From assembly GCA_001872985.1 (NCBI GenBank), contig MNYA01000230.1, forward strand, positions 1-5,020: a stretch of 5,020 nt of DNA, written 5' to 3'. Source of the DNA: a bacterium CG2_30_54_10. GTDB lineage: Bacteria; Muiribacteriota; Ozemobacteria; Ozemobacterales; Ozemobacteraceae. Of the stretch, positions 1 to 4,963 are shown one piece after another (position 1 is the first letter of the stretch; every line of letters begins with the position of its first letter). Position numbers and translations under genes: made by a program. Below the pieces are notes generated by a model. The model worked only from the letters and a program-made list of their open reading frames with translations. It made no database searches and was not told where the DNA came from.

Positions 1-106
1 TTTCTTGTTTCTCTTTCTTATCTGCGTAAATCTGCGTAAATCAGTGGCTTCTCTTTCTTGTTTCTCTTTCTTATCTGCGTAAATCTGCGTAAATCAGTGG
101 CTTCTC
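1..106. repeat. Two perfect 53-bp tandem repeats
   Basis: Bases 1-53 and 54-106 are identical. Each unit has a pyrimidine-rich part (TTTCTTGTTTCTCTTTC) followed by two back-to-back copies of the 10-mer TCTGCGTAAA (21-30 and 31-40 in the first unit) and then TCAGTGGCTTCTC. The window starts inside or at the edge of the array, so more copies may lie to the left. The ATCTGCGTAAATCAGTGG core resembles widespread intergenic repeats seen in many environmental bacterial genomes; that likeness is from memory, not a search. The perfect identity suggests recent duplication, or an assembly artefact. I see no coding potential here. Confidence 0.9.
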
Positions 107-149
107 AGGGTTTTTTTTGCCAATCGGTTAAATCTTGGATTTTGCGGGT

Positions 150-174
150 AGCCACCGATGAGCGCGGTGTTTTT
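150..174 (+). terminator. Weak hairpin with T-run, also inverted repeat remnant
   Basis: CACCG (153-157) can pair with CGGTG (165-169) around a 7-nt loop, and five T residues follow (170-174). This is a short rho-independent terminator shape for transcription entering from the left, which would otherwise run antisense into the DUF4097 gene. The same stretch (AGCCACCGATGAGCG...) is also a degraded inverted counterpart of the AGCCACTGATTTACGCAG reverse complement of the 53-bp repeat. The hairpin may therefore be a repeat relic rather than a working terminator. A 5-bp stem is marginal. Confidence 0.35.
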
Positions 175-219
175 AGTTCCATGCTTTTTGGCTTCTTTTG
201 GAAATATTGCGTGCAGAAT

Positions 220-1314
220 TCAGTCGAATTTGATGTCACCGCTGACCGTCTCGGCGGCAAATAAGGCTCCAGGTTGGCCCGATTCCAGCTTGGTTCCGTG
301 ACGAAGGCCCGGATCTACCGTGCCTTCCCATCGGACCTTGACATTTCCGGTCCGGCTATTCGCTTCGACTTGCGCCCAGTGCCCTTTTATCCGCTCCACA
401 ACTATGTCTCCGGAGGTGGTGTTCATCTTGATCAGACTGGATTCATCGACCTCAGGAGACGACAACTGCAGATCGCCTGAAATGGACTGCAGATGGCATT
501 TTTCCAGGTGGGTTCCCTGGCATCGAAAATCCCCCGAGGTCGAGATTCCTTCGCAGGATGCGGAACCACCATCAAGGCGGATGTCACCGCTGACGGTCTC
601 GAGTGAAGCATTGGAAAGATGCGTATCGACAAGCACGACATCGCCGCTGACGGTCTTCAACGCCTCGACCTTGAAAGGCCCCTTGACATTGATGCTTGCC
701 GATACTGACCGGAAGCGTAACGCGATCCCGGCCGGCAAGCTCAGCTCCATTTCGAGAACCGCCTTGGCCGGCGATCCACGATCGAAACCTATGCGAAGGG
801 TCTCGCCTTCAATTGAAAGCCCATGCTGGTTGAACCAGAGATTTGGGGGCTGGCCCGCCATGGCGGCGTTGCTTATTCTGCCCAGCAGCTTAAGGGAAAA
901 GGCGGGCCCTTCACGAACCGTTACTGATCCAAAGGGGTTTTCGATCAGGCAAACGTGGCATTGGGAAAATCCTTCCGGTTCGGGAACGCAAAACTCGACA
1001 TTTACCCCGTCGACCGGCTCACTGCGGAACTGGCCGAATTCGGAAACCATGCTTCCCATGACATTCTGCATCCAGCCACCGAACTCCTTGATGCGGGACT
1101 TGAACTCGTGGCTGGGAGGCTCCGCCTTTTTCATTGCTTCGCGGATCTGCTTCTGGACGCTTTCGGCAAAACCGCTGATTCCTTCGCCGAACGAACATTT
1201 TCGGTTGCTTTCCTGATTGTCTTTTTCAACGGCACTCAGCAGTTCCTCGGATTGCGCAACGGTGATTTTCCCTTCCGCAAGCATCTGCAGGATCTTTCTT
1301 CGAGCTTCCGACAT
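220..1314 (-). CDS. SHOCT-like/DUF4097 beta-solenoid protein (LiaX/YvlB-like architecture)
   Basis: The protein has 364 aa. Residues 1-30 (MSEARRKILQMLAEGKITVA...) form a short helical domain of the SHOCT-like kind, often found at the N-terminus of DUF4097 proteins. Residues about 30-95 are charged and polar. From about residue 110 to the end the sequence is rich in beta strands. From about residue 205 it repeats an x-S-G-D-[IVLF]-x-[VL] motif, with the Asp (or Asn) near residues 225, 244, 262, 281, 303, 324 (as TGN) and 360, plus a degenerate SAS at 205-207. The 18-22-residue spacing fits a right-handed beta-solenoid of the DUF4097 type. No signal peptide or membrane segment is visible, so a cytoplasmic or unconventionally exposed location is inferred. 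In Firmicutes, LiaX and YvlB share this architecture and are tied to envelope stress. Here no LiaFSR-type or PspC-like neighbour is present, so function remains open. The start at 1314 is chosen for its GGAGGTGA Shine-Dalgarno; an in-frame extension to 1365 would cover that site and the promoter. Confidence 0.88.
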   Translation of the reverse strand: MSEARRKILQMLAEGKITVAQSEELLSAVEKDNQESNRKCSFGEGISGFAESVQKQIREAMKKAEPPSHEFKSRIKEFGGWMQNVMGSMVSEFGQFRSEPVDGVNVEFCVPEPEGFSQCHVCLIENPFGSVTVREGPAFSLKLLGRISNAAMAGQPPNLWFNQHGLSIEGETLRIGFDRGSPAKAVLEMELSLPAGIALRFRSVSASINVKGPFKVEALKTVSGDVVLVDTHLSNASLETVSGDIRLDGGSASCEGISTSGDFRCQGTHLEKCHLQSISGDLQLSSPEVDESSLIKMNTTSGDIVVERIKGHWAQVEANSRTGNVKVRWEGTVDPGLRHGTKLESGQPGALFAAETVSGDIKFD

Positions 1315-1319
1315 ACCTT

Positions 1320-1327
1320 TCACCTCC
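1320..1327 (-). promoter_or_regulatory. Shine-Dalgarno of the DUF4097 gene
   Basis: On the minus strand GGAGGTGA lies 5 nt before the ATG at 1314 (8 nt from the GGAGG core). It is near-perfectly complementary to the 16S rRNA 3' end and fixes the start codon at MSEARRK rather than at the upstream in-frame ATG. Confidence 0.85.
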
Positions 1328-1355
1328 GGTTCAAATTCCGAGCGAAACAGAACGC

Positions 1356-1364
1356 ATTCTACCA
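1356..1364 (-). promoter_or_regulatory. Extended -10 promoter of the DUF4097 gene
   Basis: Minus-strand TGGTAGAAT combines a TGn extension with TAGAAT (5 of 6 to TATAAT). The best -35 candidate, TTTAGG with an 18-nt spacer, is poor, as is usual for extended -10 promoters. Transcription would start near 1349 and give a leader of roughly 35 nt that contains the Shine-Dalgarno site. This is inferred from motif matching only. Confidence 0.45.
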
Positions 1365-1382
1365 CAATCTGAATCCCAACCT

Positions 1383-1406
1383 AAAACCCCGTCATACGAA
1401 AACGGG
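1383..1406 (-). terminator. Possible weak terminator downstream of the methyltransferase
   Basis: On the minus strand CCCGT (1406-1402) pairs with ACGGG (1392-1388) across a 9-nt loop. G and four T residues follow (1387-1383). It lies about 230 nt beyond the methyltransferase stop and just upstream of the DUF4097 promoter, so it could insulate that gene from read-through. The stem is short and the T-run is only four bases. Confidence 0.3.
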
Positions 1407-1435
1407 TGGTGGGGAATCCTGACTGATAGGCTCAT

Positions 1436-1506
1436 GTCATTGCGAGCGAAGCGAAGCAATCCCGCTGAACCAGATTGCTTTCTCGGCGCTGCCTCCTGGC
1501 AATGAC
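1436..1506. repeat. 71-bp REP/MITE-like palindromic element
   Basis: The element has perfect 8-bp terminal inverted repeats, GTCATTGC (1436-1443) and GCAATGAC (1499-1506). Inside these is a second inverted pair, AGCAATC (1455-1461) and GATTGCT (1473-1479), around an 11-nt centre. The left arm, with GCGAGCGAAGCGAAGCAATC, is a repeat form I recognise as common between genes in many bacterial genomes. The right arm has diverged (CTTTCTCGGCGCTGCCTCCTG in place of a clean complement). No transposase is nearby, so movement, if any, would need a protein encoded elsewhere. A related shortened sequence occurs at 2511-2527. Confidence 0.85.
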
Positions 1507-1592
1507 AAACTCCATCAGTCATCGATCCGCCATTACCCAAAAACGCATTGAATTTTGTGATTTTCATGAGTTCAATTTCCGCTCGTAGGAGT

Positions 1593-1629
1593 CTTTTCCC
1601 TGGTCCCTTTTCCCTGATCCCTGCTCCCC
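1593..1629. repeat. GGGATCAGGG-type repeat, period about 14
   Basis: On the minus strand this stretch reads as G-rich words ending GGGATCAGGG, then AAAAGGGACCAGGG, then AAAAG. On the plus strand TTTTCCCTG occurs at 1594-1602 and again at 1608-1616, giving a 14-bp period. A related stretch in the opposite orientation is at 4697-4741, where CAGAGATCAG also repeats with a 14-bp period. It abuts the 3' end of the methyltransferase gene. It looks like a dispersed low-complexity intergenic repeat of unknown function. Confidence 0.6.
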
Positions 1630-1636
1630 ATTACAA

Positions 1637-2449
1637 TCAGGTTTCGGCAGTGGCTTCCTTCAGTCGATTTCCCGTACATCTGATAGCCGCGGGAGAAACA
1701 TCGCCGCCCACCCACAGCCGCCGAAGCCTTTCGGCAGCAACGAGAGTAGTACCACTTCCGCAGAAAAAGTCTCCGATGAGATCTCCAGGTGATGAGAGGG
1801 CGGAAATGAGCCGTTCGAGGAGTGCCAGCGGTTTCTGGGTGGGGTAACCAACCCTCTCCCTGGACATCGGGTTTACGATCGGGATATCCCATACGTCGTC
1901 AACCGGCGTTCCTTTCGGATGCGGTCGATAGTGCTTTCCTGCCGCCGAAACGATTCCGGAACGGGCATATCCGGAAGTTGGCTTGTAGGCAACACGAACC
2001 GCCTCAATGTTGAACATCGGGCAGTTTCCCGACGAGTACCAAAGAAGGCTATCGTGTTTGCAGGAAAAACGGCATTTCGATCTGCCCCCGCCGGTGTAGT
2101 GCCAGATAATCTCATTTTGAAAAGCATCAGCGCCGAGAATTCCATCGAGGAGAACCTTGGCGTAATGAACCACACGCCAGTCGAGGTGCAGGACGAGACT
2201 TCCGTTGGGCAACAACAATGGAATCATTGCCCGAAGATTTTTTTCCAGCCAGGGAAGGTACTCCTGGAGTTTACCTGGCCAGCGGTCGTCGTAGGAATAA
2301 TCAGAACCCGTGCCGACCCTTTTCACCCCCGTCAGGAATGGAGGATCAAGGTAGAGCAAGCGAAACGAGCTTTTCGGAAGTTTGCCCGCCACATCAACGC
2401 ACGCTCCGCAGAAAAGCTTCCGATTAAGGCTGTTTGATACCACAACCAA
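1637..2449 (-). CDS. Site-specific DNA methyltransferase, beta class (N6-adenine or N4-cytosine), likely orphan
   Basis: The protein has 270 aa, a complete small amino-methyltransferase of the N6_N4_Mtase family (PF01555). It should transfer a methyl group from S-adenosylmethionine to an exocyclic amino group in DNA. Motif order is that of the beta class: catalytic motif IV DPPF at residues 35-38, then GSLVLHLDW at 83-91, a middle stretch with NEIIWHY (112-118) and KHD (131-133) leading into the likely target-recognition region (about 140-195), then YPTQKP (201-206), and the SAM-binding motif I DFFCGSGTT at 226-234. DPPF does not settle adenine against cytosine. No restriction enzyme or specificity subunit lies within the window, so it appears solitary. 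It follows GlyRS on the same strand by 94 bp without an obvious promoter. The start is uncertain: the frame is closed upstream by TAG at 2489-2491, no ATG precedes motif IV, and the choices are TTG at 2449 or GTG at 2443. Neither has a recognisable Shine-Dalgarno. Coordinates use the TTG. Confidence 0.9.
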   Translation of the reverse strand: MVVVSNSLNRKLFCGACVDVAGKLPKSSFRLLYLDPPFLTGVKRVGTGSDYSYDDRWPGKLQEYLPWLEKNLRAMIPLLLPNGSLVLHLDWRVVHYAKVLLDGILGADAFQNEIIWHYTGGGRSKCRFSCKHDSLLWYSSGNCPMFNIEAVRVAYKPTSGYARSGIVSAAGKHYRPHPKGTPVDDVWDIPIVNPMSRERVGYPTQKPLALLERLISALSSPGDLIGDFFCGSGTTLVAAERLRRLWVGGDVSPAAIRCTGNRLKEATAET

Positions 2450-2465
2450 GAAAGAATTGTCAGTT

Positions 2466-2482
2466 CTGGCCGAGGCTGCCAG
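2466..2482 (-). other. Small hairpin just upstream of the methyltransferase start
   Basis: Minus-strand CTGGC and GCCAG form a 5-bp stem around a 7-nt loop, ending 16 nt before the TTG start. The sequence after it (AACTGACAATTCTTTC) is not a T-run, so it is not a standard intrinsic terminator. It could influence translation start or transcript processing between GlyRS and the methyltransferase, or be chance. Confidence 0.3.
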
Positions 2483-2505
2483 GATAAGCTAACCCCCCGC
2501 CCTTT

Positions 2506-2528
2506 GTTGCCATTGCGAGCGAAGCAAC
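2506..2528. repeat. Shortened REP-like repeat copy
   Basis: CATTGCGAGCGAAGCAA (2511-2527) matches 1438-1459 except for the loss of one 5-nt CGAAG unit. It is flanked by GTTGC (2506-2510) and GCAAC (2524-2528), which form an inverted pair, so the transcript downstream of GlyRS could fold here. There is no following T-run, so it is not called a terminator. Only one arm of the element is present. Confidence 0.7.
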
Positions 2529-2544
2529 GCACTCTTTCGACATC

Positions 2545-3930
2545 TCATGCAGTTCCAAGGCGTTCGGCAAGGTGGGTGGGAAGTTGATCTATCGCCACGC
2601 GAACCTGCGCCATGGTGTCTCTGTCCCGCACGGTGACTGTGCTGTCTTCAAGAGTCTGAAAATCGACCGTTATGCAGAACGGGGTTCCGATCTCGTCCTG
2701 GCGGCGGTAGAGTTTGCCGATTCCGGCGGTATCGTCGTAGACGGAACGCCAGCCGCATTTTTTCTGAAGCGTTTGTTTGATTTCCTTGGCGGTCTTGACG
2801 ATTCCCTCGTGATTCTTTTTCAAAGGTAGAACCGCGACCTTGATCGGCGACAAATCAGGATGGAGGCGCAGGACGACACGGGTTTCGCCCTCAACGATGT
2901 CTTCGTGGTAGGAGTCCATGAGGAACGCCAGCGTTGCCCGGTCGACTCCGGCAGACGGCTCGATGACGTAAGGAATGATGTGCTGGTTGGTCTGGTGATC
3001 GAACCAGGTAAGGCGATTGACCGCGTGCTCGTTAGGGATCACTCGGCCGTCCTTGAGTACCAGTTTCCCGCCCTTGCTGTGGCAGGTCAGGTCGAAATCG
3101 GTTCGGTTGGCGATTCCCTCGACCTCATCGAACTGCTTGTTTTCATCGGAGCGTTCGGGGAAAAAGCGATATAAAAGATCGGTGGTGGCTTTCGCGTAAT
3201 GCGCGAGTTCATCAGGCTTCTGAACGTATTTGCGCAGATTTCCGGGTTGGATGCCAAGCTGGGTATACCAGTTATACCGGTCTTCCACCCAGCGCGCGTG
3301 CCATTCATCGTCGGTTCCGGGTTTGACGAAGAACTCGATCTCCATCTGCTCGAACTCGCGAACGCGGAAAATGAAATTTTTCGGCGTGATCTCATTGCGA
3401 TAGGCTTTTCCGATTTGGGCGATTCCGAAAGGAACCTTGCGGTTTGTCGAATCGAGAACATTTTTGAAATTGATGAAGATTCCCTGTGCGGTTTCGGGGC
3501 GGAGATACGCTATATTGCTGTCGTCGTCAACCGGCCCGACCGTGGTCTTGAACATAAGATTGAACGGGCGCGGCTCGGTAAGGTCATGGGTTCCGCCCTC
3601 GGCGCATTTTTCGCCAGGATCGACCTGATCGGCCCGGTAACGGCGTTTGCACTTACGGCAATCGACCATCGGATCCGTGAAGGTATACTCGTGACCGGAG
3701 TATTTGAGCACCAGGCGGTTCATGAGGATGGCGCAGTCGAGACCTTCCATGTCGTCCCTCTCGTAGACCATTCGGCGCCACCATGCGTGTTTGACGTTAT
3801 TTTTCAATTCCACGCCGAGCGGGCCGTAGTCCCAGGTTCCCTGGAGGCCTCCGTATTGGCTGCTCCCCTGGAAGATGAACCCACGCCGTTTGCAGAGAGA
3901 AATGATTTTTTCGAGGTCGACGGTGGACAT
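2545..3930 (-). CDS. glyQS: Glycine--tRNA ligase, dimeric alpha2 type (class II)
   Basis: The 461-aa enzyme charges tRNA-Gly with glycine using ATP in the cytoplasm. It is the single-chain dimeric type (COG0423; also called glyS), not the alpha2-beta2 type. The N-terminus carries [14 protein letters not shown] (15-28) and TWDYGPLG (32-39). An insertion at 91-115 has Cys91, Cys94 and Cys109. [10 protein letters not shown] is at 143-152. Class II motif 2 is [19 protein letters not shown] (177-195), continuing into MEIEFF. Motif 3, [14 protein letters not shown], is at 324-337 with its Arg331. The anticodon-binding domain begins near [10 protein letters not shown] (364-373) and ends with [14 protein letters not shown] (432-445). 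Length is normal for the family. The ATG at 3930 has AGGAGA 6 nt upstream and sits about 50 nt beyond a strong promoter; a frame extension to 4053 would run through that promoter and is rejected. The usual second Cys pair of the zinc-like site appears as Cys-Ala-Glu-Gly, so one ligand is missing or replaced, perhaps by His115. The methyltransferase follows on the same strand. Confidence 0.97.
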   Translation of the reverse strand: MSTVDLEKIISLCKRRGFIFQGSSQYGGLQGTWDYGPLGVELKNNVKHAWWRRMVYERDDMEGLDCAILMNRLVLKYSGHEYTFTDPMVDCRKCKRRYRADQVDPGEKCAEGGTHDLTEPRPFNLMFKTTVGPVDDDSNIAYLRPETAQGIFINFKNVLDSTNRKVPFGIAQIGKAYRNEITPKNFIFRVREFEQMEIEFFVKPGTDDEWHARWVEDRYNWYTQLGIQPGNLRKYVQKPDELAHYAKATTDLLYRFFPERSDENKQFDEVEGIANRTDFDLTCHSKGGKLVLKDGRVIPNEHAVNRLTWFDHQTNQHIIPYVIEPSAGVDRATLAFLMDSYHEDIVEGETRVVLRLHPDLSPIKVAVLPLKKNHEGIVKTAKEIKQTLQKKCGWRSVYDDTAGIGKLYRRQDEIGTPFCITVDFQTLEDSTVTVRDRDTMAQVRVAIDQLPTHLAERLGTA

Positions 3931-3936
3931 GTTGAT

Positions 3937-3942
3937 TCTCCT
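3937..3942 (-). promoter_or_regulatory. Shine-Dalgarno of GlyRS
   Basis: Minus-strand AGGAGA is spaced 6 nt from the ATG at 3930. It supports the MSTVDLEK start over the longer frame. Confidence 0.8.
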
Positions 3943-3950
3943 GTGTTTTC

Positions 3951-3968
3951 GCCTCCATGGCAGGAGGC
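3951..3968 (-). promoter_or_regulatory. Hairpin in the GlyRS 5' leader
   Basis: GCCTCC (3951-3956) and GGAGGC (3963-3968) form a perfect 6-bp stem with a 6-nt loop. It sits inside the predicted ~50-nt leader, 8 nt upstream of the Shine-Dalgarno. No T-run follows, and the leader is far too short for a T-box riboswitch, the usual leader control of tRNA synthetase genes in Firmicutes. It may stabilise the mRNA or tune translation; the role is inferred only. Confidence 0.5.
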
Positions 3969-3987
3969 CGACTAGACGCCAAGCTCC

Positions 3988-4016
3988 ATTATACGAGCTC
4001 GGCCCTTGGTATTCAA
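3988..4016 (-). promoter_or_regulatory. Sigma70-type promoter of GlyRS
   Basis: On the minus strand -35 TTGAAT (4016-4011) is followed by an exact 17-nt spacer and a perfect -10 TATAAT (3993-3988). The start of transcription should fall near 3981. A T6 tract (4030-4025) lies just upstream of the -35 and could act as a weak UP element. This strength fits a housekeeping translation gene. Confidence 0.8.
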
Positions 4017-4036
4017 CTGCCGCCAAAAAACGCGAG

Positions 4037-4055
4037 TTGTTGAGCGGATACAATT
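4037..4055. promoter_or_regulatory. Imperfect palindrome resembling a lac-type operator
   Basis: TTGTTGAGCGGATACAATT lies between the two divergent promoters. It contains TTGT and ACAA arms separated by 9 nt. Apart from one inserted T and one deleted A, it matches the E. coli lac operator core TTGTGAGCGGATAACAATT. Flanking sequence does not continue the lac promoter, so it is not cloned vector. It may be a site for a LacI-family or other dimeric regulator, or coincidence; no regulator gene is visible. Confidence 0.25.
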
Positions 4056-4063
4056 CGGGCGCC

Positions 4064-4093
4064 TTCTCATGATACCGGGTTCGGGGGTATAAT
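4064..4093 (+). promoter_or_regulatory. Promoter of the LOG-family gene, predicted leaderless
   Basis: A perfect TATAAT (4088-4093) lies 7 nt before the ATG at 4101. A -35 candidate TTCTCA (4064-4069, 4 of 6) stands 18 nt upstream. With normal spacing, transcription would begin at or within a base or two of the A of ATG. No Shine-Dalgarno exists, consistent with a leaderless mRNA. A CCGGG/CCCGG inverted pair (4075-4079 and 4094-4098) brackets the -10 and could be an operator. Confidence 0.6.
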
Positions 4094-4100
4094 CCCGGGC

Positions 4101-4661
4101 ATGAAACCGTCTACCATCAATCCTTCAGTCGTCTGTGTCTATTGCTCTTCCAGCATGGATGTTTCCCCTGCCATCAAAGCAGCCGGAGCCAGGGCTGGAA
4201 AACTTCTCGCGGACCATGGTCTGGCGCTTGCTTTTGGCGGAACTAGCTGCGGGCTGATGAAACTCACCGCCGATGCGCACAAAGCCGCGGGCGGCCGTCT
4301 GATCGGAGTCGTTCCCGAATTCATGGTTGAAAAGGGAATTCGGCATCCGGACCTCGACGAGGTGGTAACCGTTCCCGACATGGCAACCCGAAAAGCCCGG
4401 ATGCTGGAACGGTCTGGTGCCTTCCTCGTGCTGCCCGGCGGAATCGGGACTTACGACGAATTTTTCGATACTCTGGCACTGAAGCAGCTTGGAAAACACA
4501 GAAAGCCGATCGTCCTTCTTGACACTGAAGGGTATTTCGTCCCGTTGCTGAACATGCTTCAACACGGGGTCATCCAGCACACTCTCCGCGGGGAGCACAT
4601 GAAGCTGTTCTCGGTGGCCGGAACACCCGAAGAGGCGATCGTCAGATTGCTGGCGGGGTGA
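4101..4661 (+). CDS. LOG/TIGR00730 family Rossmann-fold nucleotide 5'-monophosphate phosphoribohydrolase
   Basis: The protein has 186 aa, the usual length for short LOG-family enzymes. It opens with a first beta strand VVCVYCSSS (10-18), then FGGTSCGLM (45-53), a form of the family's GG-x-x-GLM nucleotide-binding loop, then GVVPEFM (69-75), MATRK (94-98, the M-x-x-RK element), and the signature PGGIGTYDE (112-120), which fits PGGxGTxxE. Lys/Arg98-97 and Glu120 correspond to the known active-site residues. Family members hydrolyse cytokinin riboside 5'-monophosphates or other purine nucleotides such as AMP to free base and ribose 5-phosphate. The true bacterial substrate is often unknown and cannot be read from sequence. 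No isopentenyltransferase gene is nearby, so cytokinin production is not indicated. The gene is cytoplasmic, monocistronic within view, and divergent from GlyRS. The next Met (residue 19) would remove the first strand, so ATG 4101 is right even though it lacks a Shine-Dalgarno. Confidence 0.93.
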   Translation: MKPSTINPSVVCVYCSSSMDVSPAIKAAGARAGKLLADHGLALAFGGTSCGLMKLTADAHKAAGGRLIGVVPEFMVEKGIRHPDLDEVVTVPDMATRKARMLERSGAFLVLPGGIGTYDEFFDTLALKQLGKHRKPIVLLDTEGYFVPLLNMLQHGVIQHTLRGEHMKLFSVAGTPEEAIVRLLAG

Positions 4662-4696
4662 CCCTTTAATACCAATCCCAGTTAAACAAAACGTAC

Positions 4697-4741
4697 CAGA
4701 GATCAGCGATCAGAGATCAGGGGTAAGGGATAAGGGAAAAG
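4697..4741. repeat. GATCAGGGG-type repeat, inverted relative to the copy near 1600
   Basis: CAGAGATCAG occurs at 4697-4706 and 4711-4720 (14-bp period) and is followed by GGGTAAGGGATAAGGGAAAAG-like purine-rich words. It shares GATCAGGG and GGGAAAAG with the minus strand of 1593-1629. It follows the LOG gene by 35 bp. No function is evident. Confidence 0.6.
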
Positions 4742-4797
4742 CCCGTTAAAAAGTATTTACTCAATAATTCGGGGAAACTCAATGATTCCTGGCGCAA

Positions 4798-4860
4798 GAG
4801 ATTTCTCCCTTCGATCGAAATGACAGCATCGTTTGTCATTCCGAACGAATGTGAGGAATC
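4798..4860. repeat. Head-to-head REP-like half-elements
   Basis: The left half, GAGATTTCTCCCTTCGATCG followed by AAATGACA, ends at 4825. The right half starts at 4834 with TGTCATTCCGAACGAATGTG and ends GAGGAATC. AATGACA (4819-4825) and TGTCATT (4834-4840) form a 7-bp stem with an 8-nt loop. Both halves resemble widespread bacterial repeats related in form to the GTCATTGC element at 1436, but here the TCATT ends face inward instead of outward. No transposase is present. Confidence 0.7.
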
Positions 4861-4963
4861 GTAAGTGTTTAGCCTGCTGAAGTGAATACCTCGAACCCTC
4901 GCTCAAACAGACACTTTGGAAAATTTACATGCCAATTATCGAGAAGTGGGCGTAACGTTGATC

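Larger units (their letters stand above)
1315..1636. other. Intergenic region between DUF4097 and methyltransferase genes
   Basis: This 322-bp gap has no gene. It holds, from right to left, a GGGATCAGGG-type repeat, about 85 bp of unremarkable sequence, a 71-bp palindromic REP/MITE-like element, a weak terminator, and the promoter and Shine-Dalgarno site of the DUF4097 gene. A 78-codon minus-strand open frame across 1331-1567 translates the palindromic repeat itself and lacks a ribosome site, so it is not called. Confidence 0.75.

Noticed and set aside
1..106. CRISPR array
   Set aside because: The 53-bp units are directly adjacent with no unique spacers.
320..1216. Long plus-strand open frame (298 codons) opposite the DUF4097 gene
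   Set aside because: The minus-strand frame has recognisable domains, a Shine-Dalgarno site and a promoter. The plus-strand product has no recognisable motif and no ribosome site.
1331..1567. Minus-strand 78-codon open frame
   Set aside because: Much of it translates the palindromic repeat at 1436-1506 (the familiar LLRFARNDM peptide of such repeats). It also overlaps the DUF4097 promoter.
3199..3975. Plus-strand open frame (258 codons) opposite GlyRS
   Set aside because: It mirrors the codon pattern of GlyRS, a certain gene, and has no ribosome site or family motif.
3931..3980. T-box riboswitch controlling GlyRS
   Set aside because: The predicted leader is about 50 nt, with no T-box consensus, specifier stem or terminator.
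3931..4053. N-terminal extension of GlyRS by 41 residues
   Set aside because: It would cover the strong promoter and the Shine-Dalgarno site, and the family normally starts near MSTVDLEKI.
4037..4055. Cloning-vector contamination from the lac operator likeness
   Set aside because: Sequence on both sides does not match lac promoter or vector sequence and runs smoothly into two native promoters.
4125..4598. Minus-strand open frame (157 codons) opposite the LOG gene
   Set aside because: The plus strand carries the full set of LOG motifs; the antisense product has none.
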